This document shows positions 35,376 to 44,841 of a stretch of 64,000 bases of DNA, in pieces. Both the position numbers and the translations under genes were made by a program. The stretch spans positions 62,001 to 126,000 of the forward strand of contig CAJFQM010000003.1 in assembly GCA_904419075.1 (NCBI GenBank), in the 5' to 3' direction. Numbering within the stretch: position 1 is the first letter of the stretch; each line of letters starts with the position of its first letter. The notes below the pieces were generated by a model. The model was given only the letters and a program-made list of their open reading frames with translations. It did not search any database and was not told where the DNA came from. This stretch comes from an uncultured Clostridia bacterium. GTDB taxonomy: Bacteria > Bacillota > Clostridia > Christensenellales > Borkfalkiaceae.

Positions 35376-37523
35376 CTACGACAAAGAAGTGATGCGGTGT
35401 ACGTCGTAAATGCGTTTATCCGCGCGCAATTTTTTAAGCAGCATATCCACGTCGGCGACGTCGGTCAGACTGACAGAGGCCTCCAAAACGGCGTCCCTGT
35501 TCTTGTCTATGCGTCCGTTGACGGCGGTAATCGACAATTTCATATCCGAGACGACGCCGGATAAAACGGACAGAGCGGCGCCCTGATCCGTGGCGCGAAT
35601 CATGATATTCGCGTTATAGCGATGCTTGTCGTGTACTTCTTTATTCCACGCGGCGGGAAGAAGCCTCCCTTCGTCCACGCCGTGAATGTTGGGACAATCG
35701 GCGCGGTGAATGACGACGCCGCGGCCGCGGGAGGTATAGCCGACGATTTTATCGCCGGGAACGGGAGAGCAGCAGCCCGCGAACCGAACGAGAAGTCCGG
35801 ACTGTCCGTTTACGAGCACGCCGCCCGGCGTGCGGCCTCCTCCGTCCCCCGCATGCACCTCGAAGGGCTTGGGCATTTCCCGCTTATAGAAGTCTATCAG
35901 CTTGAACAGCACCTGATTGACGGATACGGAACCGTACCCCACGGCCGCGAACATTTCGTCGCGGGAACCGAAGGAATAGCGTTCGGAAATGCGTTTGAAA
36001 CTCTCGTCCGTAAGGAGAGCGGAGAGGGTATATCCTCTTTTTTTCGCTTCTTCTTCCAGCCTTGCCTGTCCTATGCGGATATTGTCCTCTTTGAGCTCGT
36101 TTTTATAGAACTGTTTGATTTTAGCCTTTGCGCTGGACGATTTAATGAATTTCAGCCAGTCGCGGGAAGGGCCTTTTGAATTGGGAGAGGTAATAATCTC
36201 GACCACGTCCCCCACTTCCAAAGTGGTGGACAGGGGAACGATTTTAGAATTGACGCGCGCGCCCGTGCAGCGGTTTCCGACCTCCGAGTGAATGGCATAG
36301 GCAAAATCGACGGGAGTCGCACCGGGCGGCAGGGAGATGACCTTTCCGCGCGGCGTAAAGACGAGCAGTTCGTCGCTGTACAGTTCTGTTTTGAGGGCGG
36401 CCAGGAACTCGCGGGAATCTTTGACGGCGCCCTGCCATTCCATGACTTCCCTGAGCCATGTGAGTTTATTTTCGAAATTGGTATTTTCGTCTTCCGAGCG
36501 CCCCTCTTTATACTTCCAGTGCGCCGCGATACCGAATTCGGCGATACGGTGCATTTCCTCGGTCCGAATCTGAATTTCAAAAGGCTGACCGAATCTCGTC
36601 ATGACCGTGGTATGCAGAGACTGATATTTATTGGGTTTCGGGTTTGCAATATAGTCTTTGATTCGGCCGGGGAGCGGCTTCCAGCGCTCGTGAATTTCCC
36701 CGAGTACGGTATAACATTCCCTGACGTCCTTGACGATGACGCGGACGGCGGTAAGGTCGTAAATCTGGTCGAGGGATTTTCCCTTATTCTTCATCTTTTT
36801 ATAGATGGAATAGAAGTGTTTGGGACGCCCGAACACCTCGCCCGTAATCCCGTCGGCGGCCATCAGTTCCTTGATTTCCTTGACGATATTGTTGACGAAT
36901 TCCCGCCGTTCGGAAAGTTTCTCGTTGATGTGAACGACGAGATATTCATAGGCTTCGGGATCGAGATATTTGAGGCATAAATCCTCCAATTCGCACTTAA
37001 TCTGCGAAATACCCAGACGCCCCGCGAGCGGCGTATAAATGTCCAGCGTTTCCTTCGCCATTTTCTGCTGTCTTTCGGGCGAGAGGAAATTGAGAGAACG
37101 CATATTGTGAAGCCTGTCGGCCAATTTGATGATGATGACGCGGATATCTTTCGCCATGGCGACGAAAATTTTCCGAAAATTTTCCGCCTCTTCCTGTTCC
37201 TGGGACTCGAACACGATTTTATCGAGCTTGGTGACTCCGCTGACGAGTTCTAAAATCTCGTCTCCGAATTCGCGTTTGATGTCCTCTTCGGTGACGGGCG
37301 TATCCTCTATGACGTCGTGTAAAAGAGCGGCCGCGACCGTGGGCGCGTCTAATCCCAGCTCCATGAGAATGAGCGCGACGGCGCAAGGGTGGATAAAGTA
37401 CGGCTCGCCCGAAGCCCGCTTTTGATTGGCATGAGCCTCTTTGGCATAGTCGTAGGCTTTCAGGAGCATTTCTTTATCCTTTCCGCCGTATAACTCGTTT
37501 ATTTTGTTCCAGGTCGTGATCAT
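35376..37523 (-). CDS. rel: Bifunctional (p)ppGpp synthetase/hydrolase Rel
   Basis: 715 residues. An HD hydrolase domain (HPCAVALILMELG, ALLHDVIEDT), the synthetase domain (GRPKHFYSIYKKMKNKG, YRDLTAVRV-like YDLTAVRVIVKD, EIQIRTEEMHRIAEFGIAAHWKYKEG), then TGS (VFTPRGKVISLPPGATPVDFA), a zinc-finger/helical region with FAGCCSPVPGD and an ACT domain at the end. The bifunctional long form is the only Rel of most Clostridia. It follows recJ by about 50 nt; apt, often between them, is missing. Confidence 0.96.
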   Translation of the reverse strand: MITTWNKINELYGGKDKEMLLKAYDYAKEAHANQKRASGEPYFIHPCAVALILMELGLDAPTVAAALLHDVIEDTPVTEEDIKREFGDEILELVSGVTKLDKIVFESQEQEEAENFRKIFVAMAKDIRVIIIKLADRLHNMRSLNFLSPERQQKMAKETLDIYTPLAGRLGISQIKCELEDLCLKYLDPEAYEYLVVHINEKLSERREFVNNIVKEIKELMAADGITGEVFGRPKHFYSIYKKMKNKGKSLDQIYDLTAVRVIVKDVRECYTVLGEIHERWKPLPGRIKDYIANPKPNKYQSLHTTVMTRFGQPFEIQIRTEEMHRIAEFGIAAHWKYKEGRSEDENTNFENKLTWLREVMEWQGAVKDSREFLAALKTELYSDELLVFTPRGKVISLPPGATPVDFAYAIHSEVGNRCTGARVNSKIVPLSTTLEVGDVVEIITSPNSKGPSRDWLKFIKSSSAKAKIKQFYKNELKEDNIRIGQARLEEEAKKRGYTLSALLTDESFKRISERYSFGSRDEMFAAVGYGSVSVNQVLFKLIDFYKREMPKPFEVHAGDGGGRTPGGVLVNGQSGLLVRFAGCCSPVPGDKIVGYTSRGRGVVIHRADCPNIHGVDEGRLLPAAWNKEVHDKHRYNANIMIRATDQGAALSVLSGVVSDMKLSITAVNGRIDKNRDAVLEASVSLTDVADVDMLLKKLRADKRIYDVHRITSLS

Positions 37524-37574
37524 ATGTTACCCCTTTGTATATCCTCTGCCGTTTCGACTTTTACATAACGGCCG

Positions 37575-39902
37575 TTATTCCTCTTGCAGAATACAGATTT
37601 TTCTATAAATCGCGGAATCGTTCAAATCCGCTTTGACGCCGCGATACACGGTGAGTTTTCCTTCTCCGAATGCTACGAGGCCCAATTCCTCGAATACGTT
37701 CAGGGCGAAAATGAACTCTCTCTTGTCAAATCCCAACGCTCCGCAGGCGAACGCGAGTTCCTCCGCGGTTTCCCCGCTCAAAGAATTGACCTGCCGCCGA
37801 AGCGCCGAGAAGATTTCCAAAAGGCTTTCCCGCCGCGTATCCAAGCCCGAAAACATTTTATAGCCGCAGATTTCCCGATTGACGTATACTTTTCTGCCCT
37901 CCAAAGCGGCGATATTGAAATCGGAGGGGGTATCGAGGAAGATAAAATCGCGAAACCCGCCTATATCCGCGTCGGCGGAAGGAGAAACGATGAGATTGTT
38001 GGCGAGATTTTTCGAAGAAGGATAAAACAGGTCGCACCCGAATCCTTCGAGATTTTTATAAAATTTCAGCGTCCGCCTGTCCGAAGCAATGAGACAGAGC
38101 CCGTAGGCGCATTCGGCTCTTTTTTCTTCTATCAGCTTTTCCGTCTCTTCCGTCGTAAGGGATACGGGATTCACCGCGACGGGCAGCGCATAGGACCGCG
38201 CCACCGAATTGGCAAAAATGCTCTCTGCCGCGCCCCGCCCCGTTCTCCCGTCGTAAACGAGTTCGCGGATAAAGCCCTTGATGTATTCCCGTCCCTTGAA
38301 TTTGGAAATATTGATCTCAAAGACGAATTTCTTTTCGACGTCGCTCTCCACCAATTTGAGATTTTTCGCTCCCGAAAAATACATGAGCTCGATATAATCG
38401 CTCCTGACGGAAAGATGCGGGGACATATATTTCAGCGGGCGGGCGGAACACGCTCCCGCACGAATGGAAAACAGCGGCCTGCGGTGTCCTACGCCGTAAG
38501 GCTCCATGGCGTTCAGTTCCCGTGCGAACTTTTCGGGAAAGGGCTCGGAAATTTCTTCGCTGACGTAAATACGCTGTTCGAAATCCTCCTCGGTGTACGA
38601 ACGCCTGATTTCTTCGTTCAAAGCCGCTTCCAGCTTATCGAAATTCTCTTCCGCGAGGTTGATGCCCGCCGCCTGCGCATGCCCGCCGAATTCGGAAATA
38701 TACTCCGAGCAATTTTTGAGCGCATTGAAAATATTGACGTTTTCGATGCTGCGGGCACTTCCCTTCAACATATTGCCGTGATGCACGAACAGGAGCGTGG
38801 GACGATTGTATTCTTCGGCGATTCTCGCCGCGACGATCCCGACGAACCCGGAATTCCAGCTCTCGTCGGAAAGCATGATGACGTAACCGTAAGCTCCCTT
38901 TTTCGCAAGTTTCGCCTTTGCGGAGGCATACAGCTCGTCGCAGCATTTCTGACGTTCGGTGTTATAGGCGCACAGTTTTGCCGCAAGGTGCAGAATTTCG
39001 CTTTCGTCCTCGGAAACGAACAGCTGAAAGGCGGCGCGCGCGTCTCCCATTCGTCCTGCGGCGTTGATGCGCGGAGCAATCGTAAACGCCAGATTCTGCG
39101 CGGTCACGGCGTCGTACGTTTTTCCCATCAGCGCGGAAAAACAGCTTCGCGGGCGCGGCGTATTGAACAATTTCAGTCCCTCGGTCACGATATCCCGATT
39201 TTCTCCGAGGAGAGGAACGCTGTCCGCGACGGTCGCCAAAGCGGCAAAGTCCAATAATTTATACGCATTCTCGCCTATCAGGGCACAGGCCAGCTTGAAC
39301 GCGACCCCCGCTCCGCAGAGATTGTCGTAGGGATAATCGTCCTGCAATTTGGGATTGATGACGACGCAATCGGGCAAAATTTCCGGCAATTCGTGATGAT
39401 CCGTGACGATCACATCCGCTCCCAGTTCGTAAATATATTGCGTCTCTTTCGCGCAGGAAATACCGCAGTCTACGGTAATGAACAATTCCGGCTGACAATC
39501 GTCGAAAATTCTGTCTACCGCTTCTATGCTCAACCCGTATCCGTCCGCACGTTCGGGAACGTAAATATGCGCCTCTATGCCGAATTCTTTCAAGGCATGG
39601 TACATAATGGCGGAAGCACAAATTCCGTCCGCGTCGTAATCGCCGAACACCGCGACCGTCTTTCCCTCTTCTCTCGCGGAAACGAGCATGTCCACCGCCT
39701 CTTTCATCCCTTTCATGAGCATGGGAGAAAGAAAGTTGAGACGGGAAGGGTGCATGAATTTGTAAATTTTTTCCGCGTCGTCCACGCCCCGCGCGTAGAG
39801 AATACGCACGATATGTTCCGTCAGTCCCGTCTCCTCGGAAAGTTCGGCGATTTTATTGAGTTGTTCCTCCGAAAATACATATTCGGGAACGATTTTTTTC
39901 AT
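37575..39902 (-). CDS. recJ: Single-stranded-DNA-specific exonuclease RecJ
   Basis: 775 residues. DHH phosphoesterase: FGDYDADGICASAIMYHAL (motif I), VDCGISC, VIVTDHHELPE (the DHH motif), then APRINAAGRMGDAR and the DHHA1 region with GGHAQAAGINL. The C-terminal 200 residues are the variable region seen in Firmicutes RecJ. AAGGAA lies before the ATG. It heads the recJ-rel-MBL-hemZ run. Confidence 0.94.
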   Translation of the reverse strand: MKKIVPEYVFSEEQLNKIAELSEETGLTEHIVRILYARGVDDAEKIYKFMHPSRLNFLSPMLMKGMKEAVDMLVSAREEGKTVAVFGDYDADGICASAIMYHALKEFGIEAHIYVPERADGYGLSIEAVDRIFDDCQPELFITVDCGISCAKETQYIYELGADVIVTDHHELPEILPDCVVINPKLQDDYPYDNLCGAGVAFKLACALIGENAYKLLDFAALATVADSVPLLGENRDIVTEGLKLFNTPRPRSCFSALMGKTYDAVTAQNLAFTIAPRINAAGRMGDARAAFQLFVSEDESEILHLAAKLCAYNTERQKCCDELYASAKAKLAKKGAYGYVIMLSDESWNSGFVGIVAARIAEEYNRPTLLFVHHGNMLKGSARSIENVNIFNALKNCSEYISEFGGHAQAAGINLAEENFDKLEAALNEEIRRSYTEEDFEQRIYVSEEISEPFPEKFARELNAMEPYGVGHRRPLFSIRAGACSARPLKYMSPHLSVRSDYIELMYFSGAKNLKLVESDVEKKFVFEINISKFKGREYIKGFIRELVYDGRTGRGAAESIFANSVARSYALPVAVNPVSLTTEETEKLIEEKRAECAYGLCLIASDRRTLKFYKNLEGFGCDLFYPSSKNLANNLIVSPSADADIGGFRDFIFLDTPSDFNIAALEGRKVYVNREICGYKMFSGLDTRRESLLEIFSALRRQVNSLSGETAEELAFACGALGFDKREFIFALNVFEELGLVAFGEGKLTVYRGVKADLNDSAIYRKICILQEE

Positions 39903-40144
39903 CTTGATTCCTTGTTCTTTGACCCCGTTGTACGGTCGATATCTTCTCCCGGATTCTCACTTTGTCCGTTCGCTTCCCGTTCTCGGCCCCTGTCGAGCCG
40001 TTTTATCCGTTTATTTCCTGTTCTTCGGGTTCTATCGGGCCGTTTTACCCGTTTGCCTTTGGGGCTTTTTTCTCTTATCCGCCGCCCGGCCGAATTTATC
40101 GGCTATTCTCTTTTGCGGGGACATATTTTCTCTGTCTTTATCAA

Positions 40145-40179
40145 AGAAAAGAGCGGGCGGGAATAAAGCCCTCCCGCCC
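40145..40179 (-). terminator. Terminator downstream of secF, second
   Basis: Read leftwards GGGCGGGA pairs with TCCCGCCC, followed by GCTCTTTTCTTT. Confidence 0.8.
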
Positions 40180-40200
40180 ATCACTTTGCATAATAGCCGC

Positions 40201-40220
40201 AAAAGGACCGTCTCCGGTCC
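40201..40220 (-). terminator. Terminator downstream of secF, first
   Basis: Read leftwards GGACCG-GAGA-CGGTCC followed by TTTT. Short but clean. Confidence 0.65.
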
Positions 40221-40280
40221 TTCGCCGCCGTCAAAATCCGGCCTTATTTGTCCTCATTTTTCCATGAAGCACATTTCATA

Positions 40281-41363
40281 TTATTCTGCACTCTCGTCCG
40301 CGGAATTCTTTTCCGCGTCCGCCGCAGATTGCGTTTCCGTTTTGGCGTCCGCTTTTGCGGCTGCTTTTACGGACTTAGCGCCCTTTTTATAGTCGTATCT
40401 CGCACGTTCCGCCGCCCGTTTGTCGGAAATCTTCTTCATGGGAAGATAAATGGCAGGCATGAAGATCAAAGACGAGAAAGTTCCCATAACGACCGCCACC
40501 AACGCGGCGACCGCGAACCATCTGACCGAAGTCACGGCAATGGCCCCTACCAGAACGAGAGCAATAATGCTTAAAAGAGCGAAGAACAAAACCGACTTAG
40601 TCTGAACGGAGGAAGAAACGGCTTCCTCGGCAGACATTGCTTTATATTCGTCGGTCTTGAAATTTTCGCGCATCTTGTTGAAAGTCAGCATGGAGGTGAG
40701 CGCCGTAAACAGGAGCGCAAACGCACCGATATATGCGACGGACGTAGTCACGGGGATACGCACCAGTGCAACGACCGCCAGGGTCAGAAGCGCCCCGACC
40801 AAAGAGGAAACGGTGCCGGCGATACCCATGTTCAGCTTATAGCGGACAGAGACATACACAAAAATCACGAGGAGAATGACGGCTCCCGCGAGCGCACCGC
40901 GCCAGATATATCCCGAAGGGACGACCGCAATTGCGTTTTCGCTTCCCCTGGAGACATAAAAGAAGGCACCGCTGAGAGCACCGTCTCCCTCGGAAGCCGC
41001 GTTCAAAGCGGCGCCGATTGCGTCTTTTGCTTCATTTAACTTGGCGTCGTCGGTATTCTTGTCAAACACATAGAGAAGTTCTCCTCCGTTCGACATATCC
41101 GCCTTGACCGTATAAGCGTCTTTCAGACCGGCCTTTTCGAATTCCGATTCGCAGATTTCCTTGACGCTCTCCACTCTCGCGTCGGAAATATCGACATAGG
41201 ATTCCAGCTCGACGCTCAGCGTTTTTACGTCGGAAACCGTGGTATCGGGATTAAAGCCGAAGACGGCCAGAATCACGATTCCCGCGACGATGACGAGCAC
41301 GCTGAGGATGGCCCAAAGCTTGAACTTTCCGACCGTTTTATTCATCTTACTCATCGTCGTCAT
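40281..41363 (-). CDS. secF: Divergent protein translocase subunit SecF
   Basis: 360 residues. One N-terminal helix, a small outside domain (about 45-150), then five helices and an Ala/Lys/Glu-rich cytoplasmic tail (about 320-360). The family landmark FNKMREN (228-234) stands where canonical SecF has FDRIREN. Counting back, the conserved intramembrane Asp of the NDTIVV-type motif is replaced by Thr223, so the proton-linked residue seems lost. The gene overlaps secD by 17 nt. Assignment rests on position next to secD, topology and this motif; the sequence is strongly diverged. Confidence 0.82.
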   Translation of the reverse strand: MTTMSKMNKTVGKFKLWAILSVLVIVAGIVILAVFGFNPDTTVSDVKTLSVELESYVDISDARVESVKEICESEFEKAGLKDAYTVKADMSNGGELLYVFDKNTDDAKLNEAKDAIGAALNAASEGDGALSGAFFYVSRGSENAIAVVPSGYIWRGALAGAVILLVIFVYVSVRYKLNMGIAGTVSSLVGALLTLAVVALVRIPVTTSVAYIGAFALLFTALTSMLTFNKMRENFKTDEYKAMSAEEAVSSSVQTKSVLFFALLSIIALVLVGAIAVTSVRWFAVAALVAVVMGTFSSLIFMPAIYLPMKKISDKRAAERARYDYKKGAKSVKAAAKADAKTETQSAADAEKNSADESAE

Positions 41364-42849
41364 CCTCCCTTACAAAGCCGAAATATTTATATTTATCTTT
41401 CGACGAAGACACCAACATGCAGTTGATAAAGCGCGTCCACAGGAGGTTGCAGAAAGCGCCCGTAACGAAACAGATAAGCGCTTGCAGAGCCAGCGTGTGC
41501 AATCCTGCGGCACCGATCAGGAGGGCGACGGAAGCGAGGACGAGCACCGCATAGACGTCGATCATGCCCGCCAAAGTCTTTTTATACCCCGCTTTGACGG
41601 AGGAATCCACCGTTTTGCCCGTATCGAATTCCGATTTTATGGCGCCGTAGACGCGGGCGTTGAAGAGATTGGTCAGGAGCAGGCCGAAGAGGAAAATCGC
41701 GACGGTTCCCAAAGTCACCTCAAACACGCCGCTCGAAATGAAGGCGAAGCAGATAGCGGTGACGATGAGATAGGACAGCGTGGAATAGGCGCAGGCGCCG
41801 CCGAATCCCTTGTATTTGATGAAGGGCCAGATAATGGAGGCAACGAGCACGATCGCCAACGCGATATAGAGCAGCGTAAGTGCATTGGAGCCGTATGCAG
41901 GCCCGAACGTTCTCGTTTCTTCCACTTCGAAGCCGAGGCCGAGATCCCCCGCATTGAGCGCGGAATTGAGAAGGATCGCAACGACCGAAGCCGTTTCGTC
42001 CGTATAGGTATCCGTTCCTCCGATATAGAGCGTTTTTTCATCGATCGCCTCGGTCACCGAGAGCTGAATGATGGACTCGTCGCCCACTTTGAAGGAAAGC
42101 GTTCCGCCCGAAGAGGAGCCGTCATCCTCGGAAGAGGAGGCAGACAACGAAGTCGTGACGTCTTTAATGAGTTTTCTGCCTTCGTCGGTGAGCTTAACCT
42201 GGATATAGGTGCTGTCGCCGTTCTTTTTGGGCGAAAAGCCTTTGATATAGTCCTTGGGGGACTCGTCTTTCGATGCTTCGAGGACGGTAGTGGTGCCGTC
42301 ATACAGCGTAAATTCCCCCGTATAGGAGAAATAGGTAAACGCGGTGCCCGCCGCCGTATCGGAGACGGGAAGTTCTATTCTCAGAGCGTAATCGTCCACG
42401 ACGGACACGCGGAAAGAGGAATCTCCCCTCTTTTCATAGCGGGAGGAAATTTCTTTTTTCGCCGCCTCGAAAGACTCCTTGAAGGAATCGGTGACGACGT
42501 ATCCGTTCTCCGTTTCCTCTACGACGCCGTCGTCGGAATCGGTACTCAGATACAGTCCTTTATACGGAGTATAGGAATTTGCATATTCCTCCTGCTTGTC
42601 CTCCGAGCGGGATTCATATTCTTTCTGATATTCGACCTCGGAAATGACTCCTTCGGGGTAGTAATAGGTATAATATCCCCCGCCGAGGTTTGCGTCGAGG
42701 TCGTACGTTTTGACGACGGGGTTCCAGTTGCTGACGGCGCCGTTCCACAGGAACGGAAGCTCGAAAGAAGGAACCGCGATCATCGCGCACAACGCGACGA
42801 TTACGATGGTAAGCAAAGTCAACAATACCACCGACTTCTTCTTGCCCAT
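41347..42849 (-). CDS. secD: Divergent protein translocase subunit SecD
   Basis: 500 residues. N-terminal helix, a large outside domain (about 45-315) and six helices (about 322-480). In place of the canonical GLDLRGG after the first helix it has YDLDANLGGGYY. The membrane motif that is normally GxxxDANVLIFERIKEEL reads LLLTNLFNARVYGAIKSEF (391-408), so the conserved Asp is Leu395. Two long Ser/Asp/Gly-rich loops (about 232-250) are inserted. It shares a consensus promoter with secF. The neighbours scfB, yajC and tgt fit the clostridial secD locus. Confidence 0.85.
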   Translation of the reverse strand: MGKKKSVVLLTLLTIVIVALCAMIAVPSFELPFLWNGAVSNWNPVVKTYDLDANLGGGYYTYYYPEGVISEVEYQKEYESRSEDKQEEYANSYTPYKGLYLSTDSDDGVVEETENGYVVTDSFKESFEAAKKEISSRYEKRGDSSFRVSVVDDYALRIELPVSDTAAGTAFTYFSYTGEFTLYDGTTTVLEASKDESPKDYIKGFSPKKNGDSTYIQVKLTDEGRKLIKDVTTSLSASSSEDDGSSSGGTLSFKVGDESIIQLSVTEAIDEKTLYIGGTDTYTDETASVVAILLNSALNAGDLGLGFEVEETRTFGPAYGSNALTLLYIALAIVLVASIIWPFIKYKGFGGACAYSTLSYLIVTAICFAFISSGVFEVTLGTVAIFLFGLLLTNLFNARVYGAIKSEFDTGKTVDSSVKAGYKKTLAGMIDVYAVLVLASVALLIGAAGLHTLALQALICFVTGAFCNLLWTRFINCMLVSSSKDKYKYFGFVREDDDDE

Positions 42850-43180
42850 TGAATAGCCTCCTGATGATTTTCGGGCACGCGCCCGAATTTTACACTGATA
42901 CTGTTTTATTATATCTTATCTTCCGCCGCCCGTCAAGTCATAAAGGCGGCTTAACGCGAATTTTTTGCCGTTTTTCACAAAAATGGGCTTTGCGGGCGAG
43001 TCCGAAGAGCTCGAAAGCGCGTTTTCGTCCTCCGCGCGGTCTTTATCCCTTTTTGCAAACCGTGCCTTTGAGGCCCCTTGTCCTTTCGCGTACCTGCATA
43101 TTCGGGGGAATTCTCTCCGCACGCCGCGCGCTCAAATTTTTAACGACCGACACATCGAGTCCTTTTCACACGGTTTATGT
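42850..43180. other. secD leader and scfB-secD spacer
   Basis: 331 bases with no gene I can support. The left 90 bases are the secD leader, with AGGAGG and a hairpin TTCGGGC/GCCCGAA (42870-42887) just upstream of it. The consensus secD promoter is at 42908-42936. The rest up to the scfB stop is GC-rich with no clear terminator. A 68-residue frame on the minus strand (42916-43122) runs through the promoter and lacks a Shine-Dalgarno, so I do not call it. Confidence 0.5.
42908..42936 (-). promoter_or_regulatory. Sigma-A promoter of secDF
   Basis: TTGACG (42931-42936), 17 nt, TATAAT (42908-42913), read leftwards. Confidence 0.88.
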
Positions 43181-44539
43181 TTACTTTCCGCTTTGCCCGG
43201 TTTCTTTTCCCGCGGACGCGAGGACTTTTTTCTCGGCGAGAATGTGCATGGCGCATTCGATGCGCTTTTTCATCATCGCACAGGTCATTTCATACGGTTC
43301 GTTTATATCGCCGTTGAAGTGATAATTGTTGGCGTTGCAGCCGCCCGAACAGATGAACTTTGCGAAACAGTCCCCGCACTTTTTGCGGGTGAACAGACAG
43401 GAATTTTTGAATTTTTCCCGAATGTCGGGCCGCGTGATCCCGTCGCGCACGTTTCCCATATAGAAATCCTTGTCTCCCGCGAATTGGTGACAGGGATAGA
43501 GATCGCCGTTCGGAACGACGGAAAAGTACTCGTTTCCGGCCCCGCAGGCGGAGACCCGTTTGGAAAGGCAGGGTCCGCCTTCGAGATCGATATTAAAATG
43601 GAAGAAGTTGAATCCCTTCCCCTCCGCATAGCGCTTCAAGTATTCGTCGCAGAGAGTTTCATACTCCCGTTCTATTGCGGGAAGGTGTTCTTCCTTTATC
43701 TCTAAATCGGGCAAATCGGTGACGACGGGCTCCATGGAAATGGAATCGAGTCCCTGATCCGCGATGAAGAGCACGTCTTTTGAAAAATCGAGATTCTTTG
43801 CCGTGAAGGTTCCGCGGACGTAATAGCTCTTGTTCCCGCGCAGGGAGACGAACTTTTTGATGTTGCCGATGACGTAATCGAAACTTCCCTTCCCGTTCAC
43901 CGTCTTTCTGATGGCGTCGTGAACCTCTTTTCTTCCGTCGAGGGAGAGGACGACGTTCTCCATTTCCTCGTTGAAAAATTTAATGGTCTCGTCGTTCAAA
44001 AGGAGCGCGTTGGTCGTAGTCGTGAACAGGAATTTCTTTCCGACCTTCGCGGCCTGTTCCTTGGCATAATAGACGGTCTTTTTGAGCACGGAAAGGTTCA
44101 TGAGCGGTTCGCCGCCGAAAAAGTCCATTTCGAGGACCTTGCGCTTCCCGCTGTTTGCGATGAGGAAATCCACCGCCGCCTTAGCGGTCTCCTCGCTCAT
44201 GAACTCGCGGGCGGAATGATATGTGCCCTCGTCTGCGAAGCAGTAGCGGCAGCGGAAATTGCAATCGTGGCAGATGTGAATACAGAGCGCCTTTATCTCG
44301 TCGCTCTTCATGGGATAGGTCTTTACCTCTTCCTTGAACAAAAGCCCCTGTTCTTTGAGCCCCTCCACGTCCGCGAGGATATTTTTGATTTCCTCGTCGG
44401 TGATATAAGTAATATCGACGGGCTGTCCCTCCTCTTTGGCGCGGAGATAATCCGCGGTGGTCTTGTCGCATTCGTGCAGGGAGCCGCTGCCCACGTCGTA
44501 GATATAGTTTTTATCTCGATAGTTGAAAACGTGTATCAT
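43181..44539 (-). CDS. scfB: SCIFF peptide maturase, radical SAM/SPASM protein
   Basis: 452 residues. The enzyme forms thioether crosslinks from Cys thiols to alpha-carbons in the SCIFF precursor. The radical-SAM motif is CNFRCRYC (CxxxCxxC) near residue 96. An N-terminal peptide-recognition region precedes it, and the C-terminal SPASM part has many Cys (PNGDLYPCHQF, CLFTRKKCGDCFAKFICSGGC and MTCAMM). It lies 72 nt after the precursor gene scfA, with an attenuator between. An AAGGAT Shine-Dalgarno is present. The pairing with scfA makes the assignment firm. Confidence 0.95.
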   Translation of the reverse strand: MIHVFNYRDKNYIYDVGSGSLHECDKTTADYLRAKEEGQPVDITYITDEEIKNILADVEGLKEQGLLFKEEVKTYPMKSDEIKALCIHICHDCNFRCRYCFADEGTYHSAREFMSEETAKAAVDFLIANSGKRKVLEMDFFGGEPLMNLSVLKKTVYYAKEQAAKVGKKFLFTTTTNALLLNDETIKFFNEEMENVVLSLDGRKEVHDAIRKTVNGKGSFDYVIGNIKKFVSLRGNKSYYVRGTFTAKNLDFSKDVLFIADQGLDSISMEPVVTDLPDLEIKEEHLPAIEREYETLCDEYLKRYAEGKGFNFFHFNIDLEGGPCLSKRVSACGAGNEYFSVVPNGDLYPCHQFAGDKDFYMGNVRDGITRPDIREKFKNSCLFTRKKCGDCFAKFICSGGCNANNYHFNGDINEPYEMTCAMMKKRIECAMHILAEKKVLASAGKETGQSGK

Positions 44540-44555
44540 AAAATCCTTTTTGACG

Positions 44556-44583
44556 GCAAAAAGGGCGCGTAAGTATACGCGCC
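44556..44583 (-). terminator. Attenuator between scfA and scfB
   Basis: Read leftwards GGCGCGT-ATACTT-ACGCGCC, then C and five T. It would keep the maturase below the level of its peptide substrate (inference). Confidence 0.75.
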
Positions 44584-44611
44584 TTTTACGCCGGATATTT
44601 TTTTACCGAAA

Positions 44612-44764
44612 TTACTTGCGTTCGATTTTTTCTTCGCGGGTAATCCTTTCGCAGGACTGATTTCCCACCGTGCAGCTCGTTTTGCAGGCGGACTGACAGG
44701 TGCTTCTGCACTCGCCGCAGCCGGTTACTTTTCTTTCCGCGGGTTTCGCAATCGTTTTAATCAT
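44612..44764 (-). CDS. scfA: Six-cysteine peptide SCIFF precursor
   Basis: 50 residues. It begins MIKTIAKPAERKV and carries six cysteines in CGECRSTCQSACKTSC and VGNQSCE: the SCIFF core, whose last part TSCTVGNQSC is nearly invariant across Clostridia. The natural product's function is still unknown. GGAGG lies 8 nt before the ATG and a consensus promoter about 75 nt upstream. The C-terminal tail (RITREEKIERK) after the last Cys is a little longer than in many SCIFF peptides. Confidence 0.95.
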   Translation of the reverse strand: MIKTIAKPAERKVTGCGECRSTCQSACKTSCTVGNQSCERITREEKIERK

Positions 44765-44841
44765 AGCCGTTCTCCTCCAGATTGAATCCCGAATCCGACT
44801 TTATCCTTTCCAAAAGCCCCGAACTCGGTTTTTATGCTATT

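Larger units (their letters stand above)
39903..40280. other. recJ-secF spacer with two terminators and a 23-bp direct repeat
   Basis: 378 bases without a credible gene. The right part holds two tandem leftward terminators for secDF. The left part has a degenerate direct repeat: 39990-40012 and 40032-40054 match at about 20 of 23 positions, within a weaker duplication of period about 42. The recJ Shine-Dalgarno is at the left end. I see no consensus promoter. Confidence 0.5.

Noticed and set aside
39856-40392. 178-residue hydrophobic plus-strand frame across the recJ-secF spacer
   Set aside because: Antisense to real genes at both ends, no ribosome site, composition of a shadow frame over two terminators.
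42916-43122. 68-residue frame on the minus strand upstream of secD
   Set aside because: No ribosome site, and it runs over the consensus secD promoter.
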